Positions 51,151 to 60,311 of a DNA stretch of 64,000 nucleotides are shown one piece after another (within the stretch, counting starts at the first letter, position 1; each line of letters starts with the position of its first letter). The notes beneath the pieces were generated by a model. It did not search any database. It had not been told where the DNA came from and saw only the letters and a list, made by a program, of their open reading frames with translations. Location of the stretch: contig NZ_JWMA01000071.1 of the NCBI RefSeq assembly GCF_000812465.1, positions 17,930 through 81,929 on the forward strand. The letters are read 5' to 3'. The position numbers and the translations under genes were made by a program. This stretch comes from Cupriavidus sp. IDO (GTDB lineage: Bacteria; Pseudomonadota; Gammaproteobacteria; Burkholderiales; Burkholderiaceae).

Positions 51151-51591
51151 TTATTGCTTCTTCGTCTTGTCCACGCTGGCTGCGGCCTTCGCGGCTTCGG
51201 GCTGCGCCTCGGGCTTCGCCACATCCGCCTTGGCCTTCGCCTTGTCGGAATCATTCTTTGCTTCAGACTTCGCCATACCAGCCCCCGTATGGTTGGCCTT
51301 CGTCTTGCTCGCCTTGTGGTGGGTGCCCTTGGCGGCTGACTTACTGGCATCAGCCTTTATGTCAGCCTTCTCCTTATTGGCGGTGGCTTGAGCCTTTACT
51401 TCATCGCCCTGCGCGCCGCCACTCTTCTTCATATCGGCCTTTTCCTGCGAGGCGCTCTTTTCCTTGACGACCTTTACCTGGTCTTTCGTGGCCCCTGATT
51501 GCGGCTGAGTCGCGGAAGCTGGCACACCAGCCTGCGCGAAAACGGTACCGACGAGGGCGGCGGAGGCGAGAGCAGCGAACAGCTTCTTCAT
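51151..51591 (-). CDS. Exported Lys/Ala-rich low-complexity protein
   Basis: 146 residues from the ATG at 51591 (MKKLFAALASAALVGTVFAQ), a clear signal peptide; a longer frame from 51726 was rejected because it would bury the signal. GGAG lies about 8 bases before the ATG. The mature protein is highly charged, with repeated KADxK/KAxA units (KEKADIKADASKSAAKGTHH, KAKAKADVAKPEAQPEAAKA). Probably intrinsically disordered and periplasmic; role unknown. Confidence 0.75.
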   Translation of the reverse strand: MKKLFAALASAALVGTVFAQAGVPASATQPQSGATKDQVKVVKEKSASQEKADMKKSGGAQGDEVKAQATANKEKADIKADASKSAAKGTHHKASKTKANHTGAGMAKSEAKNDSDKAKAKADVAKPEAQPEAAKAAASVDKTKKQ

Positions 51592-51936
51592 GACGTGAAC
51601 TCCTGGGAGATATCTAGCAGCTCGGCAATGCGCCTTGCTTACCGGAAGAAACGGTACTGTCGACATCCGAGTTGACCCACGAGTCGTGACAATCCGTAAG
51701 TTCTGCAACTGGCAAACATGAATCACGAGATCACCGGACTCGCCTCTACCCTCTTCGTCCTTTTGAACGTTATCCGCCGCGCGGACGATGTTCGCCTGCG
51801 TTCATGCCCGCCCCCTCTAAGCTGGGACAGCCAGCGCCCTGCATCGCATTACAGAAAGTAACACTCGAGCGATTTGACTAATGCCCCATCGAGCCGGACC
51901 GGCCTAGACTGCACATAGAAAGAGAAGGAGCAAGCC

Positions 51937-52254
51937 ATGCGAAAAGTTGCAGCACTTATGCTTCTGACCGGGGCTATCGGGCTCACTCCCTACGTAGCTG
52001 AGGCACGCGTGGACGTGGATATCGGCATCGGAATTCCCGGGCCAGCGGTTGTCGTCCCGCCACAGCCCTACTACGAGCCGGCCCCGGTATTCGTCGAACC
52101 ACCGCCGGTGGTAGTTGCCCCTGGCTATTATTACGACGACTGGCGGCATCGTGCGTGGCGGGAGCGTGCGTGGCGTGAGCAACGCTGGCGCGAACGAGAA
52201 TGGCGCGAGCATCGACGCGAATGGCGACGCTGGCATGACAACTACGATGACTAG
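51937..52254 (+). CDS. Exported protein with Pro/Tyr-rich and Trp/Arg/Glu-rich halves
   Basis: 105 residues. Signal peptide 1-23 (MRKVAALMLLTGAIGLTPYV, cleavage after AEA). The middle is Pro/Val/Tyr-rich (PPQPYYEPAPVFVEPPPVVV). The C-terminal third repeats WRE/WRERxWRE units (DWRHRAWRERAWREQRWRER). AGAAGGAG precedes the ATG. The pattern matches short exported proteins often found singly in Burkholderiaceae; no function is known. Confidence 0.75.
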   Translation: MRKVAALMLLTGAIGLTPYVAEARVDVDIGIGIPGPAVVVPPQPYYEPAPVFVEPPPVVVAPGYYYDDWRHRAWRERAWREQRWREREWREHRREWRRWHDNYDD

Positions 52255-52370
52255 AATTGGCCAGCGCTAGGCTTGTGGGTAACAGTCGGAACGCCGAGGC
52301 GCTCGTCATCTACCATTGGATTTACAGGTAACCCTATCAGGCCGCGTCATGCGACCAAGACCTTCGTGAT

Positions 52371-52763
52371 GTGGAAGCATTGCTTCGGTCGTGTTCACTG
52401 CCCGTTGGCGGAATACATAGCGAAGCGGTGCAATTTCATGTCAGCCGGGACCGGACTGGCCTCCTTGGGTGCGCCGGTATCGAAGAACTTGGCGGCAAGG
52501 TTGGCCTGCTACAAGGGGTCGCCGTGGCGGAACGGGCAAGACGGGCAGGCCTGGGCGCTCTATTGTTTTCCGCGCTGGTGGCCGACGTACGTTTGCGTGG
52601 CATCGAATTCCTGGTCCTCAGAACTGAATCTGCCGCTGCCTATTTCTCTCGCCTTGGCTTCACGCCGGTCGACCGTGCGGCCATACCTCGCGAGCTGCTG
52701 GCTTCTCGTGAATTTTCCGATACCGGTGCCCGAACGGCGGCAATCATGGAAGATGAGCTCTAG
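52371..52763 (+). CDS. GNAT-family N-acetyltransferase, start uncertain
   Basis: About 130 residues. The acetyl-CoA pyrophosphate loop AVAERARRAGLGALLF and the C-terminal strand AAYFSRLGFTPVDR identify a GNAT of the ArsN2-like type. The frame upstream continues to QAASCDQDLRDVEALLRSC, which resembles the normal first helix, but no ATG/GTG precedes it before a stop. The only usable start is the GTG at 52371, which would remove strand one. The gene may therefore be 5'-damaged. Paralogous to GNATs at 54934, 58461 and 60649. Confidence 0.6.
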   Translation: MEALLRSCSLPVGGIHSEAVQFHVSRDRTGLLGCAGIEELGGKVGLLQGVAVAERARRAGLGALLFSALVADVRLRGIEFLVLRTESAAAYFSRLGFTPVDRAAIPRELLASREFSDTGARTAAIMEDEL

Positions 52764-52844
52764 CGCCTGCTTCCACAGGTACCCGGTTCACGGAGCTTAA
52801 GCATGCGGACCGGAACTAGGGGGCCTTCCGCGCAATGTGCTGAC

Positions 52845-53130
52845 TCACCCGGCATCGCAGAGTGCATCGACCAAAGGGCATGAGGCCTGGTCAGGATTTG
52901 CGCGGCACTGACCTGTGAGCTTTCGCAATTCGGTTCGCAGTATCCGCAAATCCCTTAATCGCTCCTCGCCCCCCCCCGGAGCTTGTGTTCGGCCTGCGTG
53001 CGGACCTCGTCCAAGGTGAACCCGAGCGCCTGGGCTCAGCGGATGAAATGCAGCCGCTGCAAGCTCTGTGGAGAATAGCGGCGAAGCCAGTCGCTTAACC
53101 TGTTGAAGGTATAAGCGGCTCCGTCCATGC
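52845..53130 (-). pseudogene. MerR-family regulator relic
   Basis: Reading the minus strand, LRRYSPQSLQRLHFIR is followed by an in-frame TGA, then AQALGFTLDEVRTQAEHKL, matching the MerR winged-helix and dimerisation segment. After a frameshift at a nine-C tract (52970-52978) the other frame gives EERLRDLRILRTELRKLTGQ and ASCPLVDALCDAG before a stop, matching the MerR C-terminal tail with its Cys. The N-terminal HTH is missing. Metal or stress-responsive regulators of this type are the likely ancestor. Confidence 0.75.
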
Positions 53131-53218
53131 GAATGCGCCTGCTAACGCCGAGGTTGCCGGGCGCCGAACTCCGATCGCAACTCATCGACTGCTACAAAAT
53201 CAAGCTGCGGGGTATCGG
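53118..53218 (+). pseudogene. RelE-like toxin fragment
   Basis: The plus strand reads RLPGAELRSQLIDCYKIKLR and then GIG and a stop. This matches the core of RelE/ParE-type toxins, where IxVPGAxLRxxLxDCYKIKLRxxGYR is typical. A collapsed seven-base repeat (TATCGGG) could explain the stop. In the next frame, sequence continues YRVVELAQLAVSDGLERILQ without RelE character. No antitoxin was found. Inactive. Confidence 0.45.
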
Positions 53219-53434
53219 GTAGTCGAGCTTGCCCAGCTGGCAGTATCCGATGGGCTTGAGCGCATTCTTCAAGAGGTGGGAGCACCTATCGCCAAGCCGG
53301 CAGACAAGCGGCGGAAATGGAGTGACCTGAAGGGCTTCGACCGAAGCTCGTTCGACTACGATGCGTATCAGAGAGCTGAAACAGACCACGCAGCAAATGC
53401 GGCGTCTACACACAATTCCGCGCGGGACCTGGCA
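53219..53434 (+). other. Unassigned coding-like segment
   Basis: Continuous plus-strand reading (VSDGLERILQEVGAP, KRRKWSDLKGFDRSSFDYDA) without an assignable start or family. It looks like the tail of a lost gene joined to the RelE fragment. Confidence 0.3.
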
Positions 53435-53677
53435 TCAGCACTTCGTACGCGATGCGAGTTGCGATAGTGCAGACGCTGCTCTGAGGCCGTCGGCGCGCGC
53501 CTTTTCACATGACGCCCAAGCGGCGAACATACTAACGTCGAGCAGCGCGGTCGCGCTCATCGTCGGCCTATCGACTGCAGGCGGAAACACACACCAGCAG
53601 CCGTCATCGTGCCGAAAGAAGAACAGCGCGCGCAAACCGGCCGGTTGCGTGGTCTCGACGCATGCGTAGCCCATCAA
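53435..53677 (-). CDS. Small hypothetical protein
   Basis: 80 residues starting MGYACVETTQPAGLRALFFF; no signal, no known domain. The composition (Ala, Cys, Trp) is unlike noise but there is no strong SD. Retained as possible only. Confidence 0.35.
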   Translation of the reverse strand: MMGYACVETTQPAGLRALFFFRHDDGCWCVFPPAVDRPTMSATALLDVSMFAAWASCEKARADGLRAASALSQLASRTKC

Positions 53678-53948
53678 GGCTAACCCGCAACTCCTTCGAT
53701 ATCAGCCTTTTGGTGCACTTGCTTGACACCAAATCGACATGTGTGGATTGCGTTCAATGCGTAGGCGCCATCTGCTACGCCCTCTCCGGGCAACCGGAAA
53801 TCATGCGAGAAACAGTTGACATCCGAGTAATCGCCCCTAGAATGATTTTTGCCGCAACGCAGCAAAGACGTTCACCTTGGCGGCGCACTATTCGTCTCCT
53901 GATTCAGAGTTCCCTCGAACACTCGCAGCCTCACCCTATGGAGCAGTG

Positions 53949-54452
53949 ATGAGCACTCCTATCCCCGAACAATCCATCTCCGCGCAGAAAGCAGGTGTGG
54001 AAAGGCTCCTTGGTCTGGCGACCATAGCCTTCGAAGGCATCGAAAAGCTGGCTGAGCTAAATCTGCAAGCAGTCAAATCAACCTTCGCCGAAAATCAGGA
54101 AATCCTGAGCAAGACGCTTTCCGCCAACAACCAGCAAGAGTGGGTTGCCCTGCCTATGCACCTGACGCAGCCCATAGCAGAAAAGGCGGCGTCGTACAGC
54201 CGGCAGGTCTCCGAAATCCTGTCGAGCATTCAAGGCGAATTCTCGTCGGCCGCCCAAGCGCACCTCCAGCAATGTCAACGCGATGCGCAGGAGTTATTCG
54301 AAAACCTCGCGAAGAACGCGCCCACAGGAAGCGATTCTGTTCTAGCAACATGGCAATCGGCCTTTTCGACGCCCGCCAGCGCGTCCGACGAAACGGCCAA
54401 GAAAACCACAAAGCAATTGCCCCACGACAAAGGTGCTGGCGCTGCCCTATAG
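53949..54452 (+). CDS. Phasin family protein (PHB granule-associated)
   Basis: Phasins coat polyhydroxybutyrate granules. The 167-residue protein starts at the ATG 53949 (MSTPIPEQSISAQKAGVERL); an upstream extension of 24 codons is unlikely. The phasin_2 pattern is clear: FEGIEKLAELNLQAVKSTFA, YSRQVSEILSSIQGEFSSAA and AQAHLQQCQRDAQELFENLA, with amphipathic helices. The Ala/Lys/Thr-rich tail is typical. GGAG lies 8 bases before the ATG. It lies alone in a degenerate region; a PhaB fragment is found at 60312. Confidence 0.9.
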   Translation: MSTPIPEQSISAQKAGVERLLGLATIAFEGIEKLAELNLQAVKSTFAENQEILSKTLSANNQQEWVALPMHLTQPIAEKAASYSRQVSEILSSIQGEFSSAAQAHLQQCQRDAQELFENLAKNAPTGSDSVLATWQSAFSTPASASDETAKKTTKQLPHDKGAGAAL

Positions 54453-54933
54453 CATTTGCTAGCGCGCACGCGCAGTCGGAATTTTCTTGTGCGAACTTCG
54501 GTTCGCTTTTTTCCGCCGAGGTACAATTATTTATAGACAGCGATGGTCCAGATGGTCCATATGCCGAGCCAATGAGCTTTTCTGCCGTTCTCCGTTTGCC
54601 TTGGGCCGTACACGCTGCAGCGTCGTGCTGTGTGCCAAGGCAGAGTTCATCCGGAAGAATGTGAATAGCGAAGTCGACTTCAATGCTGGGGTAATGCGCA
54701 TCGCGGCGCAGGTACAGGAACGCGACTTGATGATTGCGTTCGTGAACCGCTTAGCGATGGTCCGCGCAACCGAGACACTGTCGTTCCCGCCACCATCGGC
54801 GCGCTCAGTTCCGAGCGGCAAGATAGTCTGTAAGTGTGGGAACTTCAGCATTGCCAGTGTGCTTAAGTTCCCCCTTGCTAGCCTGCCCATATCCTAGCGG
54901 TTTCTGGATTCAGATAAGCTCCGACTGTTAAAA
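54453..54933. other. Intergenic region, no supported gene
   Basis: Overlapping frames on both strands (54487-54897 plus, 54531-54890 minus) without recognised domains. Nothing convincing. Confidence 0.4.
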
Positions 54934-55278
54934 CTATACCTTCGATAGCTGCATCTGCTGCGGCATGTCATCCACTGCAGTGAGCGTAAGCGCGAAACGG
55001 GAAAAGAATGCTGGATACTCAGGCGTGAGCACTGTGGCCCTGGTGCGGCCATTGGCACGGGCGCGCATCAAAACCGCCAACAACAAGACGGGGGCAACAT
55101 GGCGACCCCGGTACTCGCCTAGAACCGCAGCGGTCTGAATTTTGACCGTTTCGCCATGCATCGCGCCGCAACCGCAGCCAATTACCCTCTCACCCAGAAC
55201 AGCCAAGTTGTAGAGGCGGGACGATGGGTCCCTCAGCAACGTGGTAACGATTTCTTTAATAGCTGCACTAGCCTTCAC
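54934..55278 (-). pseudogene. Truncated GNAT acetyltransferase
   Basis: 114-residue frame closely similar to the intact GNAT at 58461-58904: DPSSRLYNLAVLGERVIGC versus DPSSRLYGLAVLREKVIGC, and ATVLTPEYPAFFSRFALTLT. It stops after QMQLSK, where the paralogue continues EFLRRFGARTHYMC, and its first 30 residues do not match. The acetyl-CoA loop (EYRGRHVAPVL instead of EYRGHQVATHL) is altered. Probably inactive. Confidence 0.7.
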
Positions 55279-56272
55279 TGATGCTTCTTGCTTGTAGCCG
55301 CTCAGTTCGGGACACAGGAGTGTCGTTATTCGCCGACCGACCGGACGGCATGGGTTAGCGCGATAGTCGGAGTCCGCAAATGGCCGTCGGCGGCGTTACG
55401 AATCCCTATGCCAACATAGCGTACAGGCACGGCTAAAGCCGGTACGCTTACGTTGATGTGAGGAAGGAGGCCATGGGATTGCAATCCGTCAAATGTTGGC
55501 CTATGTTGTACCAAGAATTAAATAGAAGTACTGCCCACCTCATCGTGGGCCTGCATTGTGTCCGGGGCGGCAGGTAGTTAACTAAGAAGAAGCGGCGCCT
55601 ATGGACAATTGCTTCCACCTTACACCCTCGATACCCCGTCAGTAGCGCCTTACAGCGCGCCATCTCCGGCGTACGCACGTGCTTGTCTCTGCGACTTCCT
55701 AAGCCCGGTCGCACCGCGCTCGTGCGCGCTTGCTCATCCTTTGGTGCCTCTGGACATGGACGTTACGCGGAATGCCTAGCGAGGCTGGTTACTTCACCGC
55801 AGAAACTTGCCCGACCACCGTCGATGACGGTGTCGACGCGCCGTCATAGAGAAGCGAAAGAATCAATGACAAATGAAACAATTTCTCAGCGGCCTCGAGA
55901 AGGGCGCTGGGCGCAGACCTTTCTTGGCAGGAGATATCCCATTGAGCAGAACAAGAACAACTTTGCTTTAGTACTGCTCGGTCGCTGTGCGAGCCACTCG
56001 ACGGGCATCCGGTGCGGATTTTCCACGACGAATGTGGACCAGTACCAGCCGAGGGCAACGTCTCGCGCATATGCCGAGTGCCCCAAGGCGCCTGGAAAAG
56101 ACATCCAACTGACCGAACACCCCGGGGCCCAAGATATGTTTGATGCGCAGGCGGTTCAAACAGCCGCTGAAGCTCGCGCGAGGCTCCGCCCACACACTGT
56201 TGCCGCCCCGGTGGCGTCGCTATGGCAGCCGATTGATGCATGCCGTGTCGCCATCCCAACCAGGAGAAACTG
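55279..56272. other. Long gene-poor stretch
   Basis: Almost 1 kb where plus- and minus-strand frames overlap without recognisable features. A plus-strand frame reaching 56273 and a minus frame 55789-56259 mirror each other; neither has an SD or a known domain. Contains the promoter for the beta-propeller gene. Confidence 0.4.
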
Positions 56273-57334
56273 ATGAAAGCTTATCGTGACGTTTTACGCT
56301 CCTTATTGTTGTCTGCAGCGCTGGGGTTGAGCGCGCTGTCGATTAGCCCATCCTCAATGGCGCAGGAACTATTCGTTGGGGACGTCGGAGACAACTCAGT
56401 CAAGGGATTCGATGTCGCCAGTGGGTCGTATCTTGGTGCCTTCGTCCCTTCTGGGACCGCCGGACTGAAGGGACCAATGGGGATGATTTTTACGGATAAA
56501 CAACTCGTGGTCGTCAACCAAAACCTGGGCACCGGCCAATCTGGCGAGGTTCTGAAGTTCGACGGCGCGACCGGCACGTTTGCTGGCAAACTGGTCGCCT
56601 CGACCGACCGGAACGCTCCCTTCGCGCCGCGCGGCATCGTGCGCGGAGGGCCGGACCAAGGCTTCTACGTGGCCGATATTGGTGACCAGGCTGGCAAGTG
56701 TGCCAATCAAGGCAATATCAAGGAATATGACGCTGCGGGCGCCTTTCTGGGCAATCTGGACCGGCAAGCGTTTGCTGGCGAGTTCCATCCGCGAGGTGTG
56801 GTATTCGGACCGGACGGTCTTCTCTATGTCTCGGCGGTGGGGTGCCTAGACCCGAAGGACCCGCTCTTCAATCCGATTACCGGATACATCCTGCGTTTCA
56901 ATGCCACCACCAAGGAATTTGTCGACGTGTTCGCATCGAATACCAGTGTGCCGGACTTACACCGACCTGAGGGCTTGGTTTTTGACAGCGCTGGCCACCT
57001 CTGGGTCACGAGCTTTCGCGCCAGTTCCAGCGACAGCGATAAAGTCCTCAGGCTCAATAGCCAAACTGGCGGCTTAATCAACAAGATTGTGTTATCAACG
57101 CCCCCTGCCCCTAGGGCCTTCGCGCAGGCAATCATATTCGGGCCGGGCGGCGACCTGTTTATTGCCATCTCAGGCGGCGCGGCTCAAACAGCAGGCCAGG
57201 TGAGACGTTGTAATCCCACATCCGGGCAATGCGACATTATCGTCCCAGCCAACTCCACGGGTGGCGCGCTTCAGCAGCCTTTCTACTTAATCTTCAGGAA
57301 CACCAATCCAACGACGCTAAGCTACGGACAGTAA
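56273..57334 (+). CDS. Exported NHL/SMP-30-like beta-propeller protein
   Basis: 353 residues from the ATG at 56273, preceded by AGGAG. N-terminal signal peptide (MKAYRDVLRSLLLSAALGLS, cleavage near SMA-QE). The mature part consists of blade-like repeats: LFVGDVGDNSVKGFDVASG, GFYVADIGDQ, HPRGVVFGPDGLLYVSAVG, RPEGLVFDSAGHLWVTSF and AQAIIFGPGGDLFIAISGG. The DG-L-YVS pattern is typical of NHL and gluconolactonase-type six-bladed propellers. Two cysteine pairs are present. Enzymatic or binding role unknown. Confidence 0.82.
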   Translation: MKAYRDVLRSLLLSAALGLSALSISPSSMAQELFVGDVGDNSVKGFDVASGSYLGAFVPSGTAGLKGPMGMIFTDKQLVVVNQNLGTGQSGEVLKFDGATGTFAGKLVASTDRNAPFAPRGIVRGGPDQGFYVADIGDQAGKCANQGNIKEYDAAGAFLGNLDRQAFAGEFHPRGVVFGPDGLLYVSAVGCLDPKDPLFNPITGYILRFNATTKEFVDVFASNTSVPDLHRPEGLVFDSAGHLWVTSFRASSSDSDKVLRLNSQTGGLINKIVLSTPPAPRAFAQAIIFGPGGDLFIAISGGAAQTAGQVRRCNPTSGQCDIIVPANSTGGALQQPFYLIFRNTNPTTLSYGQ

Positions 57335-57567
57335 GAACTCGCGTGGGGTACAGGCAGGATTGGCCTGGCAAGGTGTCGTACCCGCTGGGCCATTTCAATT
57401 AAGGTTTCACCCCCCTCTTTAGTAGGTCTCATTTTCTGGCTTCCTTCGTTGCTGCTCGCTTGGCAGAGAGCTATGCTGGGCTTTAAAACTCTCGCCACAC
57501 GCATCCGGTAGAGGCTCCTTGTAGTTCAGGCCGCATGCAGAGATGGCGTTTCCGTATCGGGGGTCAA

Positions 57568-57885
57568 ATGAACGACGAGGGCTACAAGCCTTGGCGGCAT
57601 CGCTGGTTGCGCTTGCACTCGCGGTCTCTGCTGGCTAACGCGCTGATGCTCGCGGAATTCGAGCTGGACATGTATCTAAAAGAAAAGCGTACTACGTACC
57701 GCGACTATGGCGATTTCACCGAGAATGAGATTGACTTCATTTTTCGGCGAGTCTGTCGTGGCATCCAACGGCTGCCGGCGCCTCACAGCTCGCCCGAAGA
57801 GTGCGCGCGCCGGGCGCGTAGACGTATCCAGGCACTCGGGCAGCGTTTAATGAAAGAAGCAGCCTGGCTCAACGGCCACCTGTAG
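57568..57885 (+). CDS. Unknown protein, member of a local duplicated family (copy 1)
   Basis: 105 residues from the ATG at 57568 (MNDEGYKPWRHRWLRLHSRS), with a G-rich SD (CGGGGG) before it. Strongly similar to the gene at 59398-59733: shared pattern YKPWRxRWLxxHxRSLLA, then YGDFTENEIDFIFRRVCRG. Rich in Arg and aromatic residues; no signal, probably cytosolic and helical. The family is not recognised. Confidence 0.7.
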   Translation: MNDEGYKPWRHRWLRLHSRSLLANALMLAEFELDMYLKEKRTTYRDYGDFTENEIDFIFRRVCRGIQRLPAPHSSPEECARRARRRIQALGQRLMKEAAWLNGHL

Positions 57886-58082
57886 GGACGATTCCCAAAC
57901 TCGTGTCACGCTGGCCATGTCCCAGAAGGGAGCGGAACCAGTTACATGTGGGCGCGCGCTCAGGCGCGAGCGGCGCCGATGTGACCGCCCTAGGTAGCCC
58001 CCCAATTGCGCTACCCCAATTGAGGTAGTCCATATGACCGGGGGGGTGCGACCATGGAATTGAGGGGTGAGTTCATACTCAC
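57886..58082. other. Short intergenic segment after copy 1 of the duplicated family
   Basis: No supported gene or clear hairpin terminator seen. Contains GC-rich stretches. Confidence 0.35.
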
Positions 58083-58379
58083 CTACTGTCCCCGAGATGA
58101 GCCCAGTCGCAAGCACGACGGAAAGCGGCCATCATATTCCCTGGCGGAGATATCCCCGAGGTGCTCACAAGCCTCGGCAGGGAGGGCGACGCTTAATCCT
58201 TTGCGCCATAGCACCACACCAGTAAGGCGAAGGACCTGGGCGCGCACCTCCCTAGGCTCAGGGTACTCCGAAACATGCAAGGGGAGCACCTCCATATAAA
58301 CACGCCTCCGCACCTCGTAGCTGAGCGCCCCTTTTTTGTCGCGGCGAATCAACTCTGCGTGCGCGACCTGCAGATGCAA
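58083..58379 (-). CDS. Hypothetical protein, low support
   Basis: 98-residue frame beginning MHLQVAHAELIRRDKKGALS and containing RRRVYMEVLPLHVSEYPEPR. Mixed charged composition looks protein-like, but there is no clear SD and no recognised domain. Confidence 0.35.
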   Translation of the reverse strand: MHLQVAHAELIRRDKKGALSYEVRRRVYMEVLPLHVSEYPEPREVRAQVLRLTGVVLWRKGLSVALPAEACEHLGDISAREYDGRFPSCLRLGSSRGQ

Positions 58380-58460
58380 GTACAGCGCACGAAGGGCTCA
58401 GGCAAGAACCAGCGCCGTTGCTATCACCAGCATCACGATGCTCGTTAGTCGCTATGGACA

Positions 58461-58904
58461 TCAGTCGAGACGACGGCACATGTAATGCGTCCTCGCACCA
58501 AAGCGCCGAAGGAATTCCTTCGATAGCTGCATCTCCTGCGCCATGTCGTCCAACGCGGTGAGCGTGAACCCGAAGCGGGCAAAGAACGCGGGATGGTCGG
58601 CCGTGACCACTGCAGCCCTGCTGCAGCCGCTGGCGCGGGCGCGCATCAGGATGGCCCTCACCAGATGCGTGGCGACCTGGTGGCCCCGGTACTCATCGAG
58701 AACCGCAGCGGCATGGACGACGACCGTCTCGCCATGCATTTCGCCGCTGGCGCAGCCGATTACCTTTTCACGTAGGACGGCCAAGCCGTAGAGGCGGGAC
58801 GAGGGGTCTATATTGCTGCCGGGCAAACCACAGGAACGGAGCACCTGCGAGATTGCCTCCACGTCTGCCGACCCGGCTGCGCGAATTCGCACCTCTTTTA
58901 TCAT
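58461..58904 (-). CDS. GNAT-family N-acetyltransferase (ArsN2-like)
   Basis: 147 residues: strand/helix start MIKEVRIRAAGSADVEAISQ, LRSCGLPGSNIDPSSRLYGL, acetyl-CoA loop DEYRGHQVATHLVRAILMRA and ADHPAFFARFGFTLTALDDM. Length and loop are normal for a single-domain GNAT. Transfers acetyl from acetyl-CoA to an unknown amine. The truncated copy at 54934 and relatives at 52371 and 60649 indicate a local expansion. Confidence 0.82.
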   Translation of the reverse strand: MIKEVRIRAAGSADVEAISQVLRSCGLPGSNIDPSSRLYGLAVLREKVIGCASGEMHGETVVVHAAAVLDEYRGHQVATHLVRAILMRARASGCSRAAVVTADHPAFFARFGFTLTALDDMAQEMQLSKEFLRRFGARTHYMCRRLD

Positions 58905-59093
58905 TCTTTTTTATCCTGCACATGCAACACTTTGAGGCAGTATGTCGCAAGTGTACGAGGCATGCCATCGGCTAACTGAATGAGTGGCATCACTTCAACC
59001 GTAATCTCCGCCTACGCTACGCTTCGCCTCGTGCCTAACGCCAGCCAAAATCCAATCCACTTAATTCTGATATGAGAGATATTTAATTCATCC

Positions 59094-59190
59094 ATGCAAA
59101 GTCCTGGGCCCTGCGCCGGCATAGGGGAATTCGACGGGTGTGTCGGGCTGCTCCGAGGGCTCGCCGTGGCTGTGCATGAAAAATGGGGGG
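59094..59190 (+). pseudogene. GNAT fragment
   Basis: The plus strand reads CAGIGEFDGCVGLLRGLAVA, aligning with the GNAT at 52371 (CAGIEELGGKVGLLQGVAVA). No start or end of the domain remains. A relic of a further copy. Confidence 0.55.
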
Positions 59191-59397
59191 ACTACCGAAC
59201 GAAACTGCTCAATCGTCTACCCCTTCCACGTACGGGCAAGACTTACGCTACCCCTCTTTGGTGCGGGCTTTATTCTTGCTGGCGTAATATATATCTCACA
59301 TTATGATGATTTTCATGGCGCGCTACACACGCTTCGGCATTCAAAGTCCTTCATGACTTCAAGCGTGGAGCTTGGCGCGGTCTGCGGGGAGCAATTG

Positions 59398-59733
59398 GTG
59401 GATGAGAACTACAAGCCGTGGAGACAGCGCTGGCTGCAATGGCACGCCCGGTCCCTGCTGGCTAGCGTCGTTGCGCTAGCCGAGGCCGAACGGGAATCCT
59501 ACCTGGATAGAATGCGAGCGGCATACTGCGAACTTGGCGACTTTCCCGAAAGCGAGATTGATTTCATATTTCGGCGCGTATCGCGGGGCCTAAGAAAGCT
59601 AGGCCCATGTCCAGGTGTTTTCGAAGTTTCGCCGCTCACTCAGCTGCGCATCCGGGCACAGGGGCTGCGGTTGATGGCAGACGCATACAGGCTCATCCCC
59701 GAGGAGCTTCTCATCGCAGAAGGTAAACCCTAG
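59398..59733 (+). CDS. Unknown protein, local duplicated family (copy 2)
   Basis: 111 residues from the GTG at 59398 (VDENYKPWRQRWLQWHARSL), chosen because GGGGAG lies six bases upstream and the alignment with copy 1 begins here; longer frames reach 59140 but have unrelated sequence. Shared motif: RSLLASVVALAEAERESYL and GDFPESEIDFIFRRVSRG. Divergence from copy 1 is considerable, so both copies may be functional. Family not recognised. Confidence 0.7.
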   Translation: MDENYKPWRQRWLQWHARSLLASVVALAEAERESYLDRMRAAYCELGDFPESEIDFIFRRVSRGLRKLGPCPGVFEVSPLTQLRIRAQGLRLMADAYRLIPEELLIAEGKP

Positions 59734-59876
59734 CGAGGGAGCGCTTGGCGGTAGGGCGATGGCACGATATGCTAAGGACACAAAAAGCTGCCGGCAGCGA
59801 AGCCTGCGCCGGAGCTTCAGCGTCTTGACTACTTTCCTTGCATGCAGGTTTGCATGCTTTTGGCTTCGAGGATGAG

Positions 59877-60080
59877 ATGGCAACAGGTACCGTGAAGTGG
59901 TTTAACAGCGAGAAGGGCTATGGCTTCATCACGCCGGATGACGGCGGCAAAGACCTGTTCGCGCATCACTCGGAAATCCAAGGTAACGGATTCAAGTCGC
60001 TCGATGAAGGCGCGAAAGTGGAGTTCGAAGTCACGCAAGGCCAGAAAGGCCCACAAGCATCAAAGATTCGCAAGCTATAG
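59877..60080 (+). CDS. Cold-shock protein (CspA family)
   Basis: 67-residue single-stranded nucleic-acid-binding protein. RNP1 KGYGFITP at residues 13-20 and RNP2 DLFAHHSEI. The N-terminus MATGTVKWFNSEKGYGFI is that of the family, and the C-terminus GPQASKIRKL is normal. The 5' untranslated region has a near-direct repeat TTGCATGC around 59838-59857. Followed by a terminator at 60108. Confidence 0.95.
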   Translation: MATGTVKWFNSEKGYGFITPDDGGKDLFAHHSEIQGNGFKSLDEGAKVEFEVTQGQKGPQASKIRKL

Positions 60081-60107
60081 GCGCTCGCGCCCAACGGTAC
60101 AAATATA

Positions 60108-60135
60108 AAAGCCCTTCGTGGCTGCGAAGGGCTTT
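60108..60135 (+). terminator. Terminator after the cold-shock gene
   Basis: Eleven-base stem AAAGCCCTTCG / CGAAGGGCTTT with a six-base loop, flanked by A-rich sequence and followed by GTCGTTTCC. Confidence 0.8.
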
Positions 60136-60311
60136 GTCGTTTCCGGCTCTCCTCTTCCGCCGCTTCCCACTAGACCTTGGGAACAGCCGGCGGCTCTGTC
60201 CAGCGTTCTTTCTAGTCAAGAATTTGCGGCGATTCTTTCCGGGCCACGCTGCAGCGCGACCGCGACCCCAAACAGGATTGGGCCGCACTGTCTGGGTACG
60301 GGCAATCCAGC

